From Bolinopsis microptera (Eukaryota > Ctenophora > Tentaculata > Lobata > Bolinopsidae), in assembly GCF_026151205.1 (NCBI RefSeq), contig NC_087084.1:5015538-5079537 (forward strand): 64,000 nucleotides of DNA. The letters are read 5' to 3'. The notes under the pieces are model-generated. The model made no database searches. It was not told where the DNA came from and saw only the letters and a program-made list of their open reading frames with translations. The stretch's first letter is position 1. Every line of letters starts with the position of its first letter. Of the stretch, positions 47,976 through 59,514 are shown in pieces. The translations under genes and the position numbers were made by a program.

Positions 47976-48597
47976 TTAACGGGTGATACTCGTAAAATAT
48001 CTGTTCCATATATTGGACCGTCGACGAGTCCAACTCGGCGCGCGTCCTGGTAGGTTGTAAACTTACAACTGACTTGTTTTCTAAATGTTTAAAATTCATA
48101 AATAAATAGTCTATAGTGTTTTGTTTCACGTTGTAGCCCTGCCGCGCAAGAGTGCGCGGCTTCATCATTTGTGGCTTTCACCACAACACCACTTTGTACA
48201 ATGACAGGGGGTTACGACGTGTTACAAATAATTCCACGCGTTGGCATAACAAAATTTTTGTTGCGCAATATACATGTTCTTCACATAGCCATGTGTATAC
48301 GCATACTGCGTGACGCGCTTGTTTCACAAGTAGAATATATCCTTTGCCGCCTTTGGCGGTCGCGCGCTACTGCAAGCGAAAGGGCTCTGGTTAGAGCAAT
48401 ACATGTTCTAAAACCAAAAATGAAACAGTACTGGACTAAAAAGTAAAACAAATTTTTTAGTAAAACAAATTTTTCAGTAAAAAATTTGTTTAGTGGAACA
48501 AATTTGTAGGTTTACAACCTACCAGGACGCGCGCCGAGTTGGACACGTCAACGGTCATAATATTTGGAACAAATATTTTACGAGTACCACCTGTTAA
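47976..48597. mobile_element. MITE-like element with 92-bp inverted ends
   Basis: The left arm (47976-48069) contains GTGATACTCGTAAAATAT and gagtccaactcggcgcgcgt; the right arm (48504-48597) carries the reverse complements. The spacer is about 434 bp and includes the hairpin-forming word GCCGCGCAAGAGTGCGCGGC near 48140. No transposase is seen. Partial copies to the left show that the family is locally repeated. Confidence 0.75.
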
Positions 48598-48758
48598 AAA
48601 CAAATTTGAAATTTAAAATTTTATTCTTTATTTTATTGTAGGTTTATAACTTACCACATAAGCACTGACCTTAAACCAGCGATAATTTCGGCTAGAAACA
48701 ATATTTTTTCCAAAGCAGCTGGTACGGTAGATATTACTTGTCATACGTTGTATGACCC

Positions 48759-48779
48759 GCCGCGCACGAAGTGCGCGGC
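48759..48779. repeat. GC-rich perfect hairpin
   Basis: GCCGCGCAC at 48759-48767 and GTGCGCGGC at 48771-48779 pair fully around a GAA loop. A near copy sits inside the preceding element near 48140 with similar sequence before it (acgttgta), so both belong to one repeat family. Confidence 0.85.
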
Positions 48780-48802
48780 TCCCCCTGTAGCGTCGAAGAC
48801 GC

Positions 48803-48905
48803 TACAGACCCCCTACAGACCCCCTACAGACCCCCTACAGACCCCCTACAGACCCCCTACAGACCCCCTACAGACCCCCTACAGACCCCCTACAGACCCC
48901 CTACT
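48803..48905. repeat. 11-bp minisatellite (CAGACCCCCTA)
   Basis: About nine perfect tandem copies of CAGACCCCCTA follow a small palindrome (gtagcgtcgaagacgctac). Strong strand asymmetry: one strand is C-rich. Confidence 0.92.
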
Positions 48906-49363
48906 ACACTATAGTGAAGCGACCGTGGGGGTCACCACGTGATACAAGATATTACTACCCTCTATCAGAAACAACTATAAAGTAAATTTTGAGAGAATTT
49001 TGATGAAGACCTTCCCCCCGACCTCCTTAACAAAAATTACACATTCCAGAACACGGCGGAAGAGAGGAAAGCAAGCTGCTGGGCTCAACAAATTTTGATA
49101 ATTGTAATTGTAATTACTGGGTGTTTCATTATTCAGAAAATTTAAGAAGATTTGTTTGCTACTATTCGATATGCACTACTGTGATGAGGGTGAGATCGAC
49201 AAATAAAACACATGAAATTCAATGCATAATGTTTGAACACCTTATTGCACAAATTCAAACTATAATAATTGTAAACACACAAAAATTGTTACAGAAAGTG
49301 TAAGTGTAAGTGTCCTATCATTCCAAGTCCTAGTCTCCTCTGCGGTGGTTATGCCTGTGGTGC

Positions 49364-50210
49364 TTAACGCCCGTGTCCGTGGTGAGCCCTTCGGTGTCTA
49401 TGCCTGTGTCCGCGGTGAGCCCTTCGATGTTTACGCCCGTGTCGACGGTGAGCCCTTCGGTGTTTACGCCCGTGTCGGCGGTGAGCCCTTCGGTGTTTAC
49501 GCCCGTGTCGGCGGTGAGCCCTTCGGTGTTTACGCCCGTGTCGGCGGTGAGCCCTTCGGTGTTTACGCCCGTGTTGACGGTGAGCCCTTCGGTGTTTACG
49601 CCCGTGTCGTCGGTGAGCCCTTCGGTGTTTACGCCCGTGTCGGCGGTGAGCCCTTCGGTGTTTACGCCCGTGTCGGCGGTGAGCCCTTCGGTGTTTACGC
49701 CCGTGTCGGCGGTGAGCCCTTTTGTGATGACGCCCGTGTCGGTCAGCTTCAGAACTAGCCCCAACTTCAGTAGCTGTCGCTTTTTCTTCTGAAATTAAAT
49801 GTGAATTTTGAAATTATTTGTGCCATACAATGATCATTATCGAAGACAGAGTTATCATAGTATGAGCTGATACTGATCAGATTTGATTCACAGTAATAAC
49901 AAAATTTTGATAAAACAAAATTTTATTTTATACCCACAATCAATTCATATTTAGTTCAAGTATTCAAAGTCAAAATCACCATTTCACAGAATTGGTTTTA
50001 TTATAATAGAATAATATGTGATATGTGTACAAGTGATAAATTAATAAATTAATTTACACCACAATATGTTCAAAAAATATACAATTTTTACTTTGCAACA
50101 CTGGTTCCAATTGAATTAGAAAAATCTATGATTGGTGTTTCATTACCTTCGGCTGCAGCAGTGCAGTAGAGAACAGCTGCAATGACCAAGAAAAGCAAGA
50201 ACACCTTCAT
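49364..50210 (-). CDS. Secreted Arg/His-rich protein of eleven 11-residue repeats
   Basis: Two minus-strand exons, 50210-50147 and 49788-49364, join in phase 1 to give 162 residues. Exon 1 is a textbook signal peptide, MKVFLLFLVIAAVLYCTAAA. Exon 2 starts with a short acidic segment, EEKATATEVGASSEAD, then RHGRHHKRAHRRHG and eleven tandem 33-bp units. Each encodes RRAHRRHGRKH with few changes (for example HRQHG in one unit). The stop codon is at 49364-49366. The other two minus frames are also open over the array, but only this one connects to the signal-peptide exon through a GTAATG donor and a TTTCAG acceptor. The mature part would be extremely basic, with His about a quarter of residues and no Cys. 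An acidic pro-segment before a cationic region recalls antimicrobial precursors such as Hydra arminins; metal or polyanion binding is another option. The repeated GRK and RR words could be processing or amidation sites. No family was recognised. Confidence 0.82.
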
Positions 50211-50724
50211 CTTCAAAGTTTCAAACGGTGGCTAAACAAGTTGAATCTCTCTTCCTGTAAAACACAAGCAGAACAATTACAATATTATAGTGAAATTATA
50301 CTGTTATGCTCACCCTTTTATAGTTCCCTTTAATCCCTAAACTGATGCAAGGGGAGACTTTTTTCCTACCGGGTACTGCGCAAATCTATATTTAAACTGT
50401 ATTAAAGTTGTTATTTGCATAATATTACTAGCTTTAAGAATTATTTGTAAAGTGTGCTAGGAAATGCCAAGCTTGAACGATGCATTGTATTATATAATTT
50501 TGTTCAATATTATTAAATTTTTGAAAAAGCTCGATTTATACTGTTCATATTTTTAAACCTAAAAGCTCAATCAGTTTCATGTATTATTGAAGGTCTTAAG
50601 CATTATATTATATATCTATATATGTACAGATTGCAGTACACACTGCAGAGATCGAATGGGAATTTCGCACCTTGCCAAAACATACAAATATAGGAGACTT
50701 CCTGACACAGACTAGCATAATAAA

Positions 50725-51195
50725 GAGGCATACCTAAACAAGTTCCTAACATGTACAAGAACAAGAGAGTTTGACAACCAGGCACTTGACCATACATTCT
50801 TCCAACTAGAGCACTGTAAACCACTTTTCAAGCAACAAAACATCCTGGCTTTCAAAAATTTATATACATATCACACTTTTATGGAAGTTTTTAAAATACT
50901 GAAATTAAGGTGCCCAGCATCACTGCAACAGCATTATTAGCCATCTTCTAGAAAAGAAACCACTCTCATTTCACAACTCCCATCTAATGACTTCATATCA
51001 AGATCCACAAAAATTTGGAGCACAATTGCACCTAAACTTAAGCTTTTTGACTACTCCTACAAGATTAGCCTTGCTAAAAGTCGCCTGAAAAAGGCACTTC
51101 TAAAGCTGCAACATGCTTATAATGATTCAGCATGGACTTCAAGCGATTATGACATAATGCAGCTGCCATTTGAAAACAATCCCCTTCAACAAATT
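50725..51195 (+). mobile_element. C-terminal remnant of a CR1-like LINE
   Basis: The plus strand encodes, with at least one stop, EHCKPLFKQQNILAFKNLY, then FKILKLRCPASL, then PSNDFISRSTKIWSTIAPKL and FDYSYKISLAKSRLKKALL. This order (LYTYHTF-type helix, PxSL, a short Leu-Pro-Ser segment, W-x-x-IAPKLK) is what I know from the end of CR1-like LINE polyproteins in aquatic invertebrates. The RT domain lies off or is deleted. The AT-rich flank to 51480 has nothing else. Confidence 0.55.
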
Positions 51196-51965
51196 TAATC
51201 CAGTGTTCTCGGCCCACAGGTTCCTCCTAAATTTAAAAATTTTGATTTTGGTAAATGTGTGCTGACTCCACCACCTATGTATTTAGCCTAATATTTAGTG
51301 TTTTACAGGTAGAATTGACTTAGGTAGGTATTTTTCTCTTAAGGTAGATATTAAAAATTTGGTAAATTTCTTAATTGTATGACTTTTTCCATTATTGAGA
51401 CGTTTTAAATATTTGATTTAAGAGGTTTTTTTTATAGGACTGGTTCACAGTGTGAACAGATTCCAGATTTATATATTTTTTAATTGATATTTAATAAATG
51501 ATTAAAAGAACCAATTTTAAAGTTGCCATAGTAAAGCCTTTAGGTCCAAAAATATACCCATTATGCTCACTTAAAAACAACTCTAAATCAGTAGGCTGTC
51601 ACTCTATTAATGCACCACACCGCTTCCTCCACTGCACTAAAAGTTATACAATAAATTCTACAATCCTAATTTTGTATCGTGATGGAGACCGGTGTCCATA
51701 CAAAACATTTACTAGGTTGCCGTTTGGTGTGAGCAATAGCGAACAGCACGCACACTCCTTTGCCCCGTCAACCTATATCTAATCTATTTAAAGAGTGACA
51801 ACCATACTACACATTGAATTAGGATTCCTTTAAATATCAAATTGATTTATTGTAAGCTTGTTTACTCTGTAATAAATGGCATAAAATTGAATTTTTGTTT
51901 AACTGAATTTTTGTTTAACTGAATACATATTAATGTATTGCGTATATTCCTCGTCATTCCTCCAG

Positions 51966-52052
51966 GGATGGAGCAATATTCTACTTGGGGTGGAGCATTC
52001 CATTTGGGGTGGAGCATTCCATTTGGGGTGGAGCATTCCATTTGGGGTGGAG
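51966..52052. repeat. 19-bp tandem repeat upstream of the kinesin gene
   Basis: Four copies of a 19-bp unit (GGGGTGGAGCATTCCATTT) end about 105 bp before the kinesin ATG. GGGGTGG is a GT-box-like word, so the array could touch promoter function. The last copy is altered to gtatcccac. Confidence 0.85.
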
Positions 52053-52157
52053 TATCCCACTTACTGATTGTAGCCATATATTTTAGATTTTCATCATCAT
52101 CATCATCATTGAAATTTTTGCAACAACTGACACAAATCATCTTTATTTCATAGCCTG

Positions 52158-55100
52158 ATGTCAGAACGTGAATGTACATCTGTCAAAGTTGCTATCAGGG
52201 TTCGACCCTTACTTGAGAGGTGAGTTCAGTGTTACCTTACAGTTGTTAGCATGTAGCCATGTATACAGATTCCAAGAGTACCTATAGAAACAGTTTATTC
52301 AACGATAATATTTTTTTTCAAAAGAACTTTACTGCAATAGCAGACATTGCCATGAACAATGTGATGATTATTTTCCACAACCTACCCAATATCCATATCA
52401 CAGGGAGAGGATAAAAAGATGTAAAGAATGTCTGATAGTACTTCCAAATAAAAGCCAGTTGGCACTAGGCAAAGACCAAAACTTCACTTTCGACCATGTG
52501 TTCGAGGAATCCATCAGTCAGGACAATTTATATTGCGAGACTGTAAAACCCCTGGTCCTGTCATGTCTGGATGGTTATAATGCCACTGTTTTTGCTTATG
52601 GACAGACAGGTATGAGGTGACTTTGTTTAGCTCATTTTCTCCAACTTAAGATTTTCTAACCCATTTTAAAGTTTCTTTTACTTAAATAATATAAACGGAA
52701 AATTAGGCCTTCCTCGATGTTGTGATCATACCTTTAAAATTCAGGGAGCGGAAAGACCTACACAATAGAAGGTGTTGATTCAGATCCAGATCTACAGGGT
52801 ATTATTCCTCGTGCAGCTGCAGATTTCTTCAATCTTATTGATACATCTGATAGTGATAAGGACACCTTTGTGGTAAGATAATGAGCGAGTGGATTCTAAA
52901 AATGAAACTGAAATCAAAATTTTCTTCTTTCAAATGATAAACTTTTCTAGAAACTCAGTATAGCACCTGAGGTATTACTCGAATTTCCCATGTTATGTAT
53001 GAAACTATAAAACGAATAGTTGAATTAAATCTCCACCTTCAGCTAAAAGTGTCCTATCTTGAGATATATTTGGACGAAGTGAGGGATCTTCTGTCGAACA
53101 CTGCAGAGGAGATTCACATCAGGGAGGATGATAGAGGGAACACAGTTATTCAAGGTTTTTGTTTGATCTGTTTAGTCGTCTTGATACTTTAAATGTGTCT
53201 TGGCAACTTGTACGAACACCGATGGGACAGTAAGACAACATTAAGACACATTAAGACAACAATAAGACAACATTAAGACACCAATAAGACACATTAACAC
53301 AAAAATAAGACAACATTAAGACACCAATAAGACAACATTAAGACAACATTAACGCAACAAACACCAATAAGACAACAAACGATAAGACAACATTAAGACA
53401 ACATTAAGACACCAATAAGACAACATTAAGACAACATTAACGCAACAAACACCAATAAGACAACAAACGATAAAACAACATTAAGACAACATTAAGGCAT
53501 CATTAAGGCAACATTAAGACAACATTAAAGCAACAAATTCGTTTAAGACAACAAATTATGTATAACAGTATAACACTATTTCTTCGAATATATTTTACTT
53601 TGTCAAATTATATTTTACTTCATCAACTGAGTTAGAGTAATACGAAATTGTGACTTAAACTCTGAAAATGAAATAATTAGGTCTCATTATTTATCAGGTA
53701 ATACAAATCTACAGAGCAATAAATTAATCAAAAATTCTTCTGAATAGGGCTGGGATATCTTGGTTGAAGGCTTTCCTCACGGAGGCGTTGTCTCTTGTCA
53801 GTCCGTATCGCTTACACCACATAAATTCTGACAAGGCTACAGTCATGGCTGCTGAATCCGTTCGGGTACGACCGGTTCCTCTTCGCATGTGGTTCTTAGC
53901 GTGGAACCACATCCCTTCGCAGCTGTTGGTGTGAACACCAGTGACCGGGTCCACAAATCCTCGACTATGGTTGACAACTTGATGAGGAGTCTTATCGTTT
54001 GTTGTCTTATTGGTGTTTGTTGCGTTAACGTTGTCTTATTGTTGTCTTAATGTTGTCTTAATGTTGTCTTATTGTTGTCTTAATGTTGTCTTAATGTTGT
54101 CTTACTGTCCCATCGGTGTTCGTACAAGTTGCCTGTGTCTTGTTTATTCATTGTTGTGAACGAAAGTATGATCAAAATGTTTCGCTGAAATTGAAACCTG
54201 ACAAAACTTCACCAAGGTTTGAAAGAGGTGCCCGTTACAAGTAGTGACGAGTTGCAAAAGATAATGAGGTATGGAATGGCAGTTAGAACAACCGGAGCTA
54301 CTCAAATGAACGAGCAGTCGTCACGTTCACATGCCATTCTTACCATTCACATCAACAAGCAGTCTCCAAAGTCTGTGAGGAACATTGAGGTTGGTCTGAT
54401 GATTTTTTAATGAAAATTTTTTAAACCTCTGGCTTGCCCTCAGATCAGATAATAGAATTTTGAAATCATATCGGTTATGATTTACCAGTTTCAGCCTCTT
54501 AGACTGTATTCCAAATTCTAAGAAACATCTATGAATTAAAGTCACTATTGTGACGGTACATTAGAACCAGACAGAAACAAAATGTGAAGGGCCTGAACAG
54601 AACCCCTCGGTTTCAGTTCCTTGTTTAACACTGCCGTACAGCAAGGACATTCACCGTTGGTTCTCCAACATCCATATATAGATGTTTCTATAGATGTTTA
54701 TATAGGATATATAATATCATATATATTATTATATATGAGATATATCTCATGCATTACAAAATCCTACAGGTAACATCAGCAAAGTTTCACTTCGTTGATC
54801 TGGCTGGTTCAGAGCGGGCACACCGAACAGGAAACATTGGCGAGCGCTTCAAAGAGTCCGTTCACATCAACAGTGGACTGCTAGCACTTGGAAACGTCAT
54901 AAGCGCTCTCAGTGACTCGAAACGGAAATCAGGTCACGTACCTTACAGGGCCTCTAAGATAACAAGGCTTTTGAAGGACTCTCTGGGAGGGAACAGCAGG
55001 ACCCTCATGATAACATGCGTGTCACCGTCCAGTGACTCCTTCGAGGAGACGCTCAACGCACTTAAATACGCTAAACGCGCCAGAGACATTCAGAACAGAC

Positions 55101-57077
55101 CTATTGTAAACAAGGATGTGATCGAGTTGGAAATGCAGAGAATGGAATCAGAGATATTGCAGTTGAGACAGCAGTTAAAGACACGGGAGAATAGTTCTTC
55201 TGAGGTGTCTGGAAGTGATATTGAGAGTCTTCAGGAGGAGAAATCACATTTGGAGAGTGAGGTGGGTGAAATTTTGAAAGTTTACTAATTGATTTGATAA
55301 TTCTTCAAAGAAAATTTCTGATTTTTTCTGAATATACTTACTGATGACATTGCTATGATCTTATAATGACAGATAAAACTAATTTGGTACATGTGGCACT
55401 CAATTAACTCCAATAATCAAACTCATGGTCAGGTTATTATGATTTTGAATAATCTTTGATATTAACATAAAGTTCAGCAACTATTTATCCAGCTCGACTC
55501 ATACAAACAATTCGTGAGATCATGTCGATCAGACGTGGAACGGTGCATATCCAAGAAATCCACCGCTGGTCTAGCCAAACTTCTGGAAAAGATCAAATCA
55601 CGTGATACAAAACAGGGTGGAAGTTCCAGTGATATTTCAGATGGTGTGTTTGATGAGGATAGTGATGTGGTGTCACAGCTGCGGGGCGAACTTAAGAAGT
55701 GTAGGGAGGATTTGTTGAATGATGAGAAGATATTTGCTGATCAGCAGTTAGACTTTGAGCAGGTCACACATATTTTATTTATACTATATTTTAAGGAAAT
55801 TGTGTTTTTTATGACGGTTAATTGTTAAATCATAGGGAGGCTTTTCGAGTTAAACTAATAATATTATGAATCAGTATTCAGTAATTGAAAGCGTTGTTTG
55901 AATCAGGTAAAATCAGAGTTAAATGAGAAGATGTCACGCTACGAGGATGAAATACACAGCCTAAAAATAGAGATCGACAAAATGAGAGAAGGAGTTGACG
56001 AGAATCTGAACACAACCCTCAAAAAGAAAAGCATCAAGATCACCCGTACCAAACCTTGCACATTTGAAGAAATCGAAGAAATAATGAGAAAGAAAACTTT
56101 CGTAATCTTCGAGAAAAACATCAAGAATTGCTTGGAAAATACAAAACCAAGAGCTAAATCAGAGATGTTGGAGACGTTCACAGTTCCCCAACCCAGCAAA
56201 TGTACGATCAAAGACCACTGTAACTTGGAAAGTAGGATGGAAGATTTGGTTAAAAAGAATGAGAGTTTGGCTAACGAAGTGAATCAGATGAAAGACACTA
56301 CTGTGAATGTGCACGAAACAAAGAAGCATTTGGAGAAGAATATTTCAACGATTAGGAAGCAGAAGAGTGACTTAGAAAAACGGTAATTATTCCATTTCAA
56401 AAACTTTTACTTTAGTAGTAGACTATTATTCTTCGTTGAACTTTTTGGATTTTAATCACTATTTGCTGTAAAAAAGCTGAGAAATTAAACTCTTGGAATA
56501 TTGAGAGTTATTTTATATCAATACATCCCATGTCTTCAGATTGAAAGATGCAGAGAAAGACTTATCAAAGCTGCAAGCTAAAAACAAAAAAGAAAAGTTG
56601 GTATCCCTCGGCAGGGATAAAATTGGGAAGAGGATGTCGGAAACGGCTGTAAATACCTCCCAGTCTTCATTTGTTCCACCTCACAATAACGGTTTGAATG
56701 ATTTGTTACCGTATGAAAATAATTACTCAAAAATAAACTTTGATTGTTTTAATTTTCTGCTGCTTGTGTTTCATGTGTTCAATAAGCTGCTAATTTAAGG
56801 AATGTTTTAAGAATTCTTATTTTATAAGAATTCTTAACTTTTAAGTCCGTTTATAAACGTACTAAAAAGCTAAAACAATCCCACACCTATCCTTTAACAT
56901 TCCCTCTTTGCAGATGATAAGGAAATCGAAGAAACACTAGAAAAGATAATGGAAGAAAGACAACGACTCCGTGTCAGGGAGGAAGAGATTAAGCTAAGAG
57001 AACAGGCGCTGAAAGAAAAGGAGGCTATAGAGAGTGAAATCAAGAAGTTGAGGAGTAAAGAAGTTAGAGCCAGTCAG
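52158..57077 (+). CDS. KIF27: KIF27-type kinesin: motor domain and first coiled coils
   Basis: Ten exons join in frame: 52158-52219, 52404-52609, 52745-52872, 53043-53154, 54217-54389, 54770-55261, 55493-55762, 55907-56382, 56540-56691 and 56914-57077 (745 codons). The N-terminal motor holds [13 protein letters not shown], the P-loop [19 protein letters not shown], the switch I motif NEQSSRSHA, and switch II DLAGSE. The stretch [19 protein letters not shown] and [17 protein letters not shown] match KIF27 and KIF7 (kinesin-4 relatives) better than KIF4 or KIF21. All ATPase residues are kept, as in KIF27 rather than the weak KIF7 motors. The family works in ciliary central-pair assembly and Hedgehog signalling. 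After residue 370 the sequence is acidic and basic coiled coil ([20 protein letters not shown] and on). Introns hold a Merlin transposon (53202-54133) and, after the last exon listed, a palindromic repeat. More 3' exons follow past 59515. Confidence 0.93.
53202..54133. mobile_element. Merlin-family DNA transposon relic in a kinesin intron
   Basis: The 932-bp element has the 8-bp target duplication TGTGTCTT (53194-53201 and 54134-54141). The ends are perfect inverted repeats of at least 45 bp, beginning GGCAACTTGTACGAACACCG, and lead into arrays of the 11-mer AAGACAACATT and variants (53222-53530; mirrored at about 54003-54105). In the middle a minus-strand frame encodes the end of an IS1595/ISXO2-type transposase. 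The 8-bp duplication, the transposase type and the inverted ends together mark Merlin. With only the last part of the transposase left, it is non-autonomous. Confidence 0.92.
53724..53954 (-). pseudogene. C-terminal piece of Merlin (IS1595/ISXO2-like) transposase
   Basis: The 76-codon frame reads [20 protein letters not shown], then [13 protein letters not shown] and [12 protein letters not shown]. The (V)DP-TG-HTN-(I/C)EG-W pattern with its Glu is the final part of the DDE catalytic domain in IS1595/ISXO2 transposases, and a basic, Trp-containing segment follows as in bacterial and Merlin relatives. The first two catalytic Asp residues and the N-terminal zinc region are missing. The end of the frame, [11 protein letters not shown], stops in the adjoining AT-rich DNA. 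Confidence 0.88.
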
Positions 57078-57208
57078 GTATGCTAAGTTTGAATTCTATT
57101 CCTGATATTCTGATCAATTCCTTTCTTTTTTAATCTAAAATCATCCTTATCCGCCTTATTGCAGCTTTCCAGTAACATTTGTCTTTAAAACGCCATATTA
57201 CATGAACC

Positions 57209-57364
57209 CAGGGACAAAAGGAGATCACGGCATGTGCGGAATCGCGATTTTTCCCATTATTTGCGACAAATTTTATATGTATAGTCTTATATTATTATTT
57301 TATGTATAGTCTGTTAAAATCGCGATTTTTGGGTAAAACAAATCGCGATTTTCTTTTGTCCCTG
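57209..57364. mobile_element. hAT-type MITE of 156 bp
   Basis: The ends are the perfect 12-bp inverted repeat CAGGGACAAAAG / CTTTTGTCCCTG. The 8-bp target copies CATGAACC lie at 57201-57208 and 57365-57372. CAGnG ends with an 8-bp duplication are typical of hAT. The word AATCGCGATTTT occurs three times inside. It is in an intron of the kinesin gene. Confidence 0.9.
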
Positions 57365-57413
57365 CATGAACCTCCTATAGATATTATCTCATCATTACTA
57401 AATCGTGTTAACT

Positions 57414-59368
57414 TTCAAAAACATCTGTCACGGAAAAAATGTTAAAATTTGCCAAAAATCAGTTTTTGTGGCATAATTTGGTGGATAATTTTTGGAACGG
57501 GATAAAACTCCAGGATATGGTGTGCTATACCCTAACCTTTACTATCTGCCACTTTTTGTTTCGATTTAGGGCTAAATCTGGTGGATAAAAGTGAAACAGA
57601 CCAATCCACTTCAGGTGGCCTTTAAAAATATTTAATTCCATCTAAACTCCTAAAATATGATTGAGACTTAACAATAATCGTTATAACTTCATAATTTCAT
57701 AAGTAGGGCCGGGATTTTTCTTAAGGGCCAAATTTGGTGGATATATTTTTTTACCTCTTTTTTAAGACTGTTATTTGTTAGCTAACATCAATTTACTGGT
57801 CTTAAAATGATGCAAAGGCAATGTTAAATCTATGGCATCAACTATGAAGTACAAGATTCAAGTTAAAAGGCTATTTTTGGTGGATATAAGTCAATATTAA
57901 TTAGTTAAACACGTAAATGTTACCAAAATATCAATAAATAAGACATCATCATGATTAGAAACAGTTGAAAAAATGAAATATAAGATGTTGAACATTTATG
58001 CATAAGGTACTATGGCATTTTAAGCATTCAGGGCCAATTTGGTGGATAATTAACCCAAAAATACTTAAAATATCGACCTGGATATTTTGATATCCATCAA
58101 TTTTGGCCTTAAAAGTCGGCTTGAGCTTATCACATTTTGTGCTGAACAAGAAAAAGGTCTAAACAAACCAATATCAGTGTATGATTTCATAATCGAGCAA
58201 ATCTAAGGCCAGAAATAGTGGATAAAAAAGCAAATTTAACCGTTTTTAAGCTAATTTCTTAGGCATTTATCCACCAAAAACGGCCCTAAATGGAGAATGT
58301 TTGGAACGTTTACTTGAAACTATAGCCCTTCTTTTCGACCTCAGAGCAATGATTTTCAGCTCTTTCGACCTTAAGATATAATTATTGGGCGTTGAAAGTG
58401 GATCACATACGTTATCAGTCAAGAAATCGTTATTTCAATCACTGAGGTAGGTTATTCACATTTAATATCCACCAATTTTAACCTTAAAAGTCGTCTTGGA
58501 CTGAAAATTCTTTTGAACTGACTCAGCAAAGGGGATTTTCTATCTAGAAACAGTTGTAGTTTCATGATAGAACACATCTAGGGCCAAAAATAGTGGATAC
58601 AAAAGCAAATTTTCCCGTTTTAGTACTTTTATCCACCAAAAACAGCTCTAAAGGCTGGAAGGAAACAGTTTGTTAAGTTCGTATGAAACTATATCCATTC
58701 ATTATGGCCCTAGAGCAATAATTGTATACATTTTCAGCTTCTAGACGAGATAATTGGGGTCTAACAATGGATAACCTGCATTATTGACTCAGAAATTGAC
58801 TTAAAATTAAATCAATCTTGAAGCTCCAATATATCCACCAAAAATGGCCTAAAAATTAAATCTTCTATGCTATCATAAACTTGAAACGATTTCCAACCTG
58901 ATCCGTTCACTGAGTAAAGCTGGTGAACTTGTTGACCAATATAATTTTTTCAGTTGAAAATTTTCGTATTGAATTTTATTTCTCGTTTTTATCCACCAAA
59001 TCGAGCCTTAAAATTGAAATCCTTTCCCTAATTTTCGCTTTTATCAAGAGGCAATAAAATTCCCCCCGATGCTACAATTCTAATCTTTAATAAGGACCAT
59101 AAATTAACCACACGTAAAGTTACAGGCCAACAAATGATTTATCCACCGAAACCCCTCTGAAAGTAATCCACCATTATAAGCCCTATTTAAATGCGTTATC
59201 TCTGCTCATAGACATAGTAAACATTATTCTTTTTGTAAAATTGAACTATCGCAAATCCTCTGCTGAAAAAAGTTTAATCACAAATTGAGTTTATCCACCA
59301 AATGAGAAGCTCCGTAGAAGTTGAAATTTTTCACCCGTGACAGATTTCGTTAACATAGTTTTTGAAAT
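57414..59368. repeat. 2-kb mirrored array of TTGGTGGATA modules in a kinesin intron
   Basis: In the left half the word TGGTGGATA or GTGGATA recurs near 57478, 57578, 57731, 57880, 58039 and 58209. In the right half its complement TATCCACC recurs near 58265, 58466, 58627, 58831, 58988, 59139 and 59290. Spacings are mostly 150-200 bp, often with a nearby GGCC(A)AA/TTTAGGGCC word. The outer ends are inverted too (tttcaaaaacatctgtcacgg on the left, ccgtgacagat then gtttttgaaa on the right). It is therefore a long, diverged palindrome made of modules, without an open frame of note. Confidence 0.8.
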
Positions 59369-59374
59369 CCCTAA

Positions 59375-59514
59375 TATAGTCTTATATTATTCTTTATGTA
59401 TAGTCTGTTATAATCGCGATTTTAGGCAAACAATCGCGATTTTTCTTTTGTCTCCTGCATTAAACCTCCTATAGATAATTATCTCCATCATTACTAAATC
59501 GTGTTAACATTCAG
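59375..59514. repeat. Noisy direct repeat of 57278-57413
   Basis: About 140 bp repeat the right half of the hAT MITE and its flank (tagtcttatatt ... actaaatcgtgttaac). Differences are mainly single-base insertions or deletions, such as tctcctgcattaaacc for tccctgcatgaacc. It ends in the acceptor cattcag at 59514. Confidence 0.88.

Noticed and set aside
48759-48905. CRISPR-like array (hairpin followed by regular repeats)
   Set aside because: Units are 11 bp with no unique spacers and the DNA is animal nuclear sequence.
49330-49792. Three other open frames across the 33-bp array (Thr/Gly, Val/Ser/Pro and Gly/Val/Arg repeats)
   Set aside because: Repeats whose length is a multiple of three leave several frames open; only the Arg/His frame joins the signal-peptide exon across proper splice sites.
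51498-51782. Possible retroelement RT piece (RLPFGVS word)
   Set aside because: A single short motif resembling gypsy RT without the flanking catalytic box is too little.
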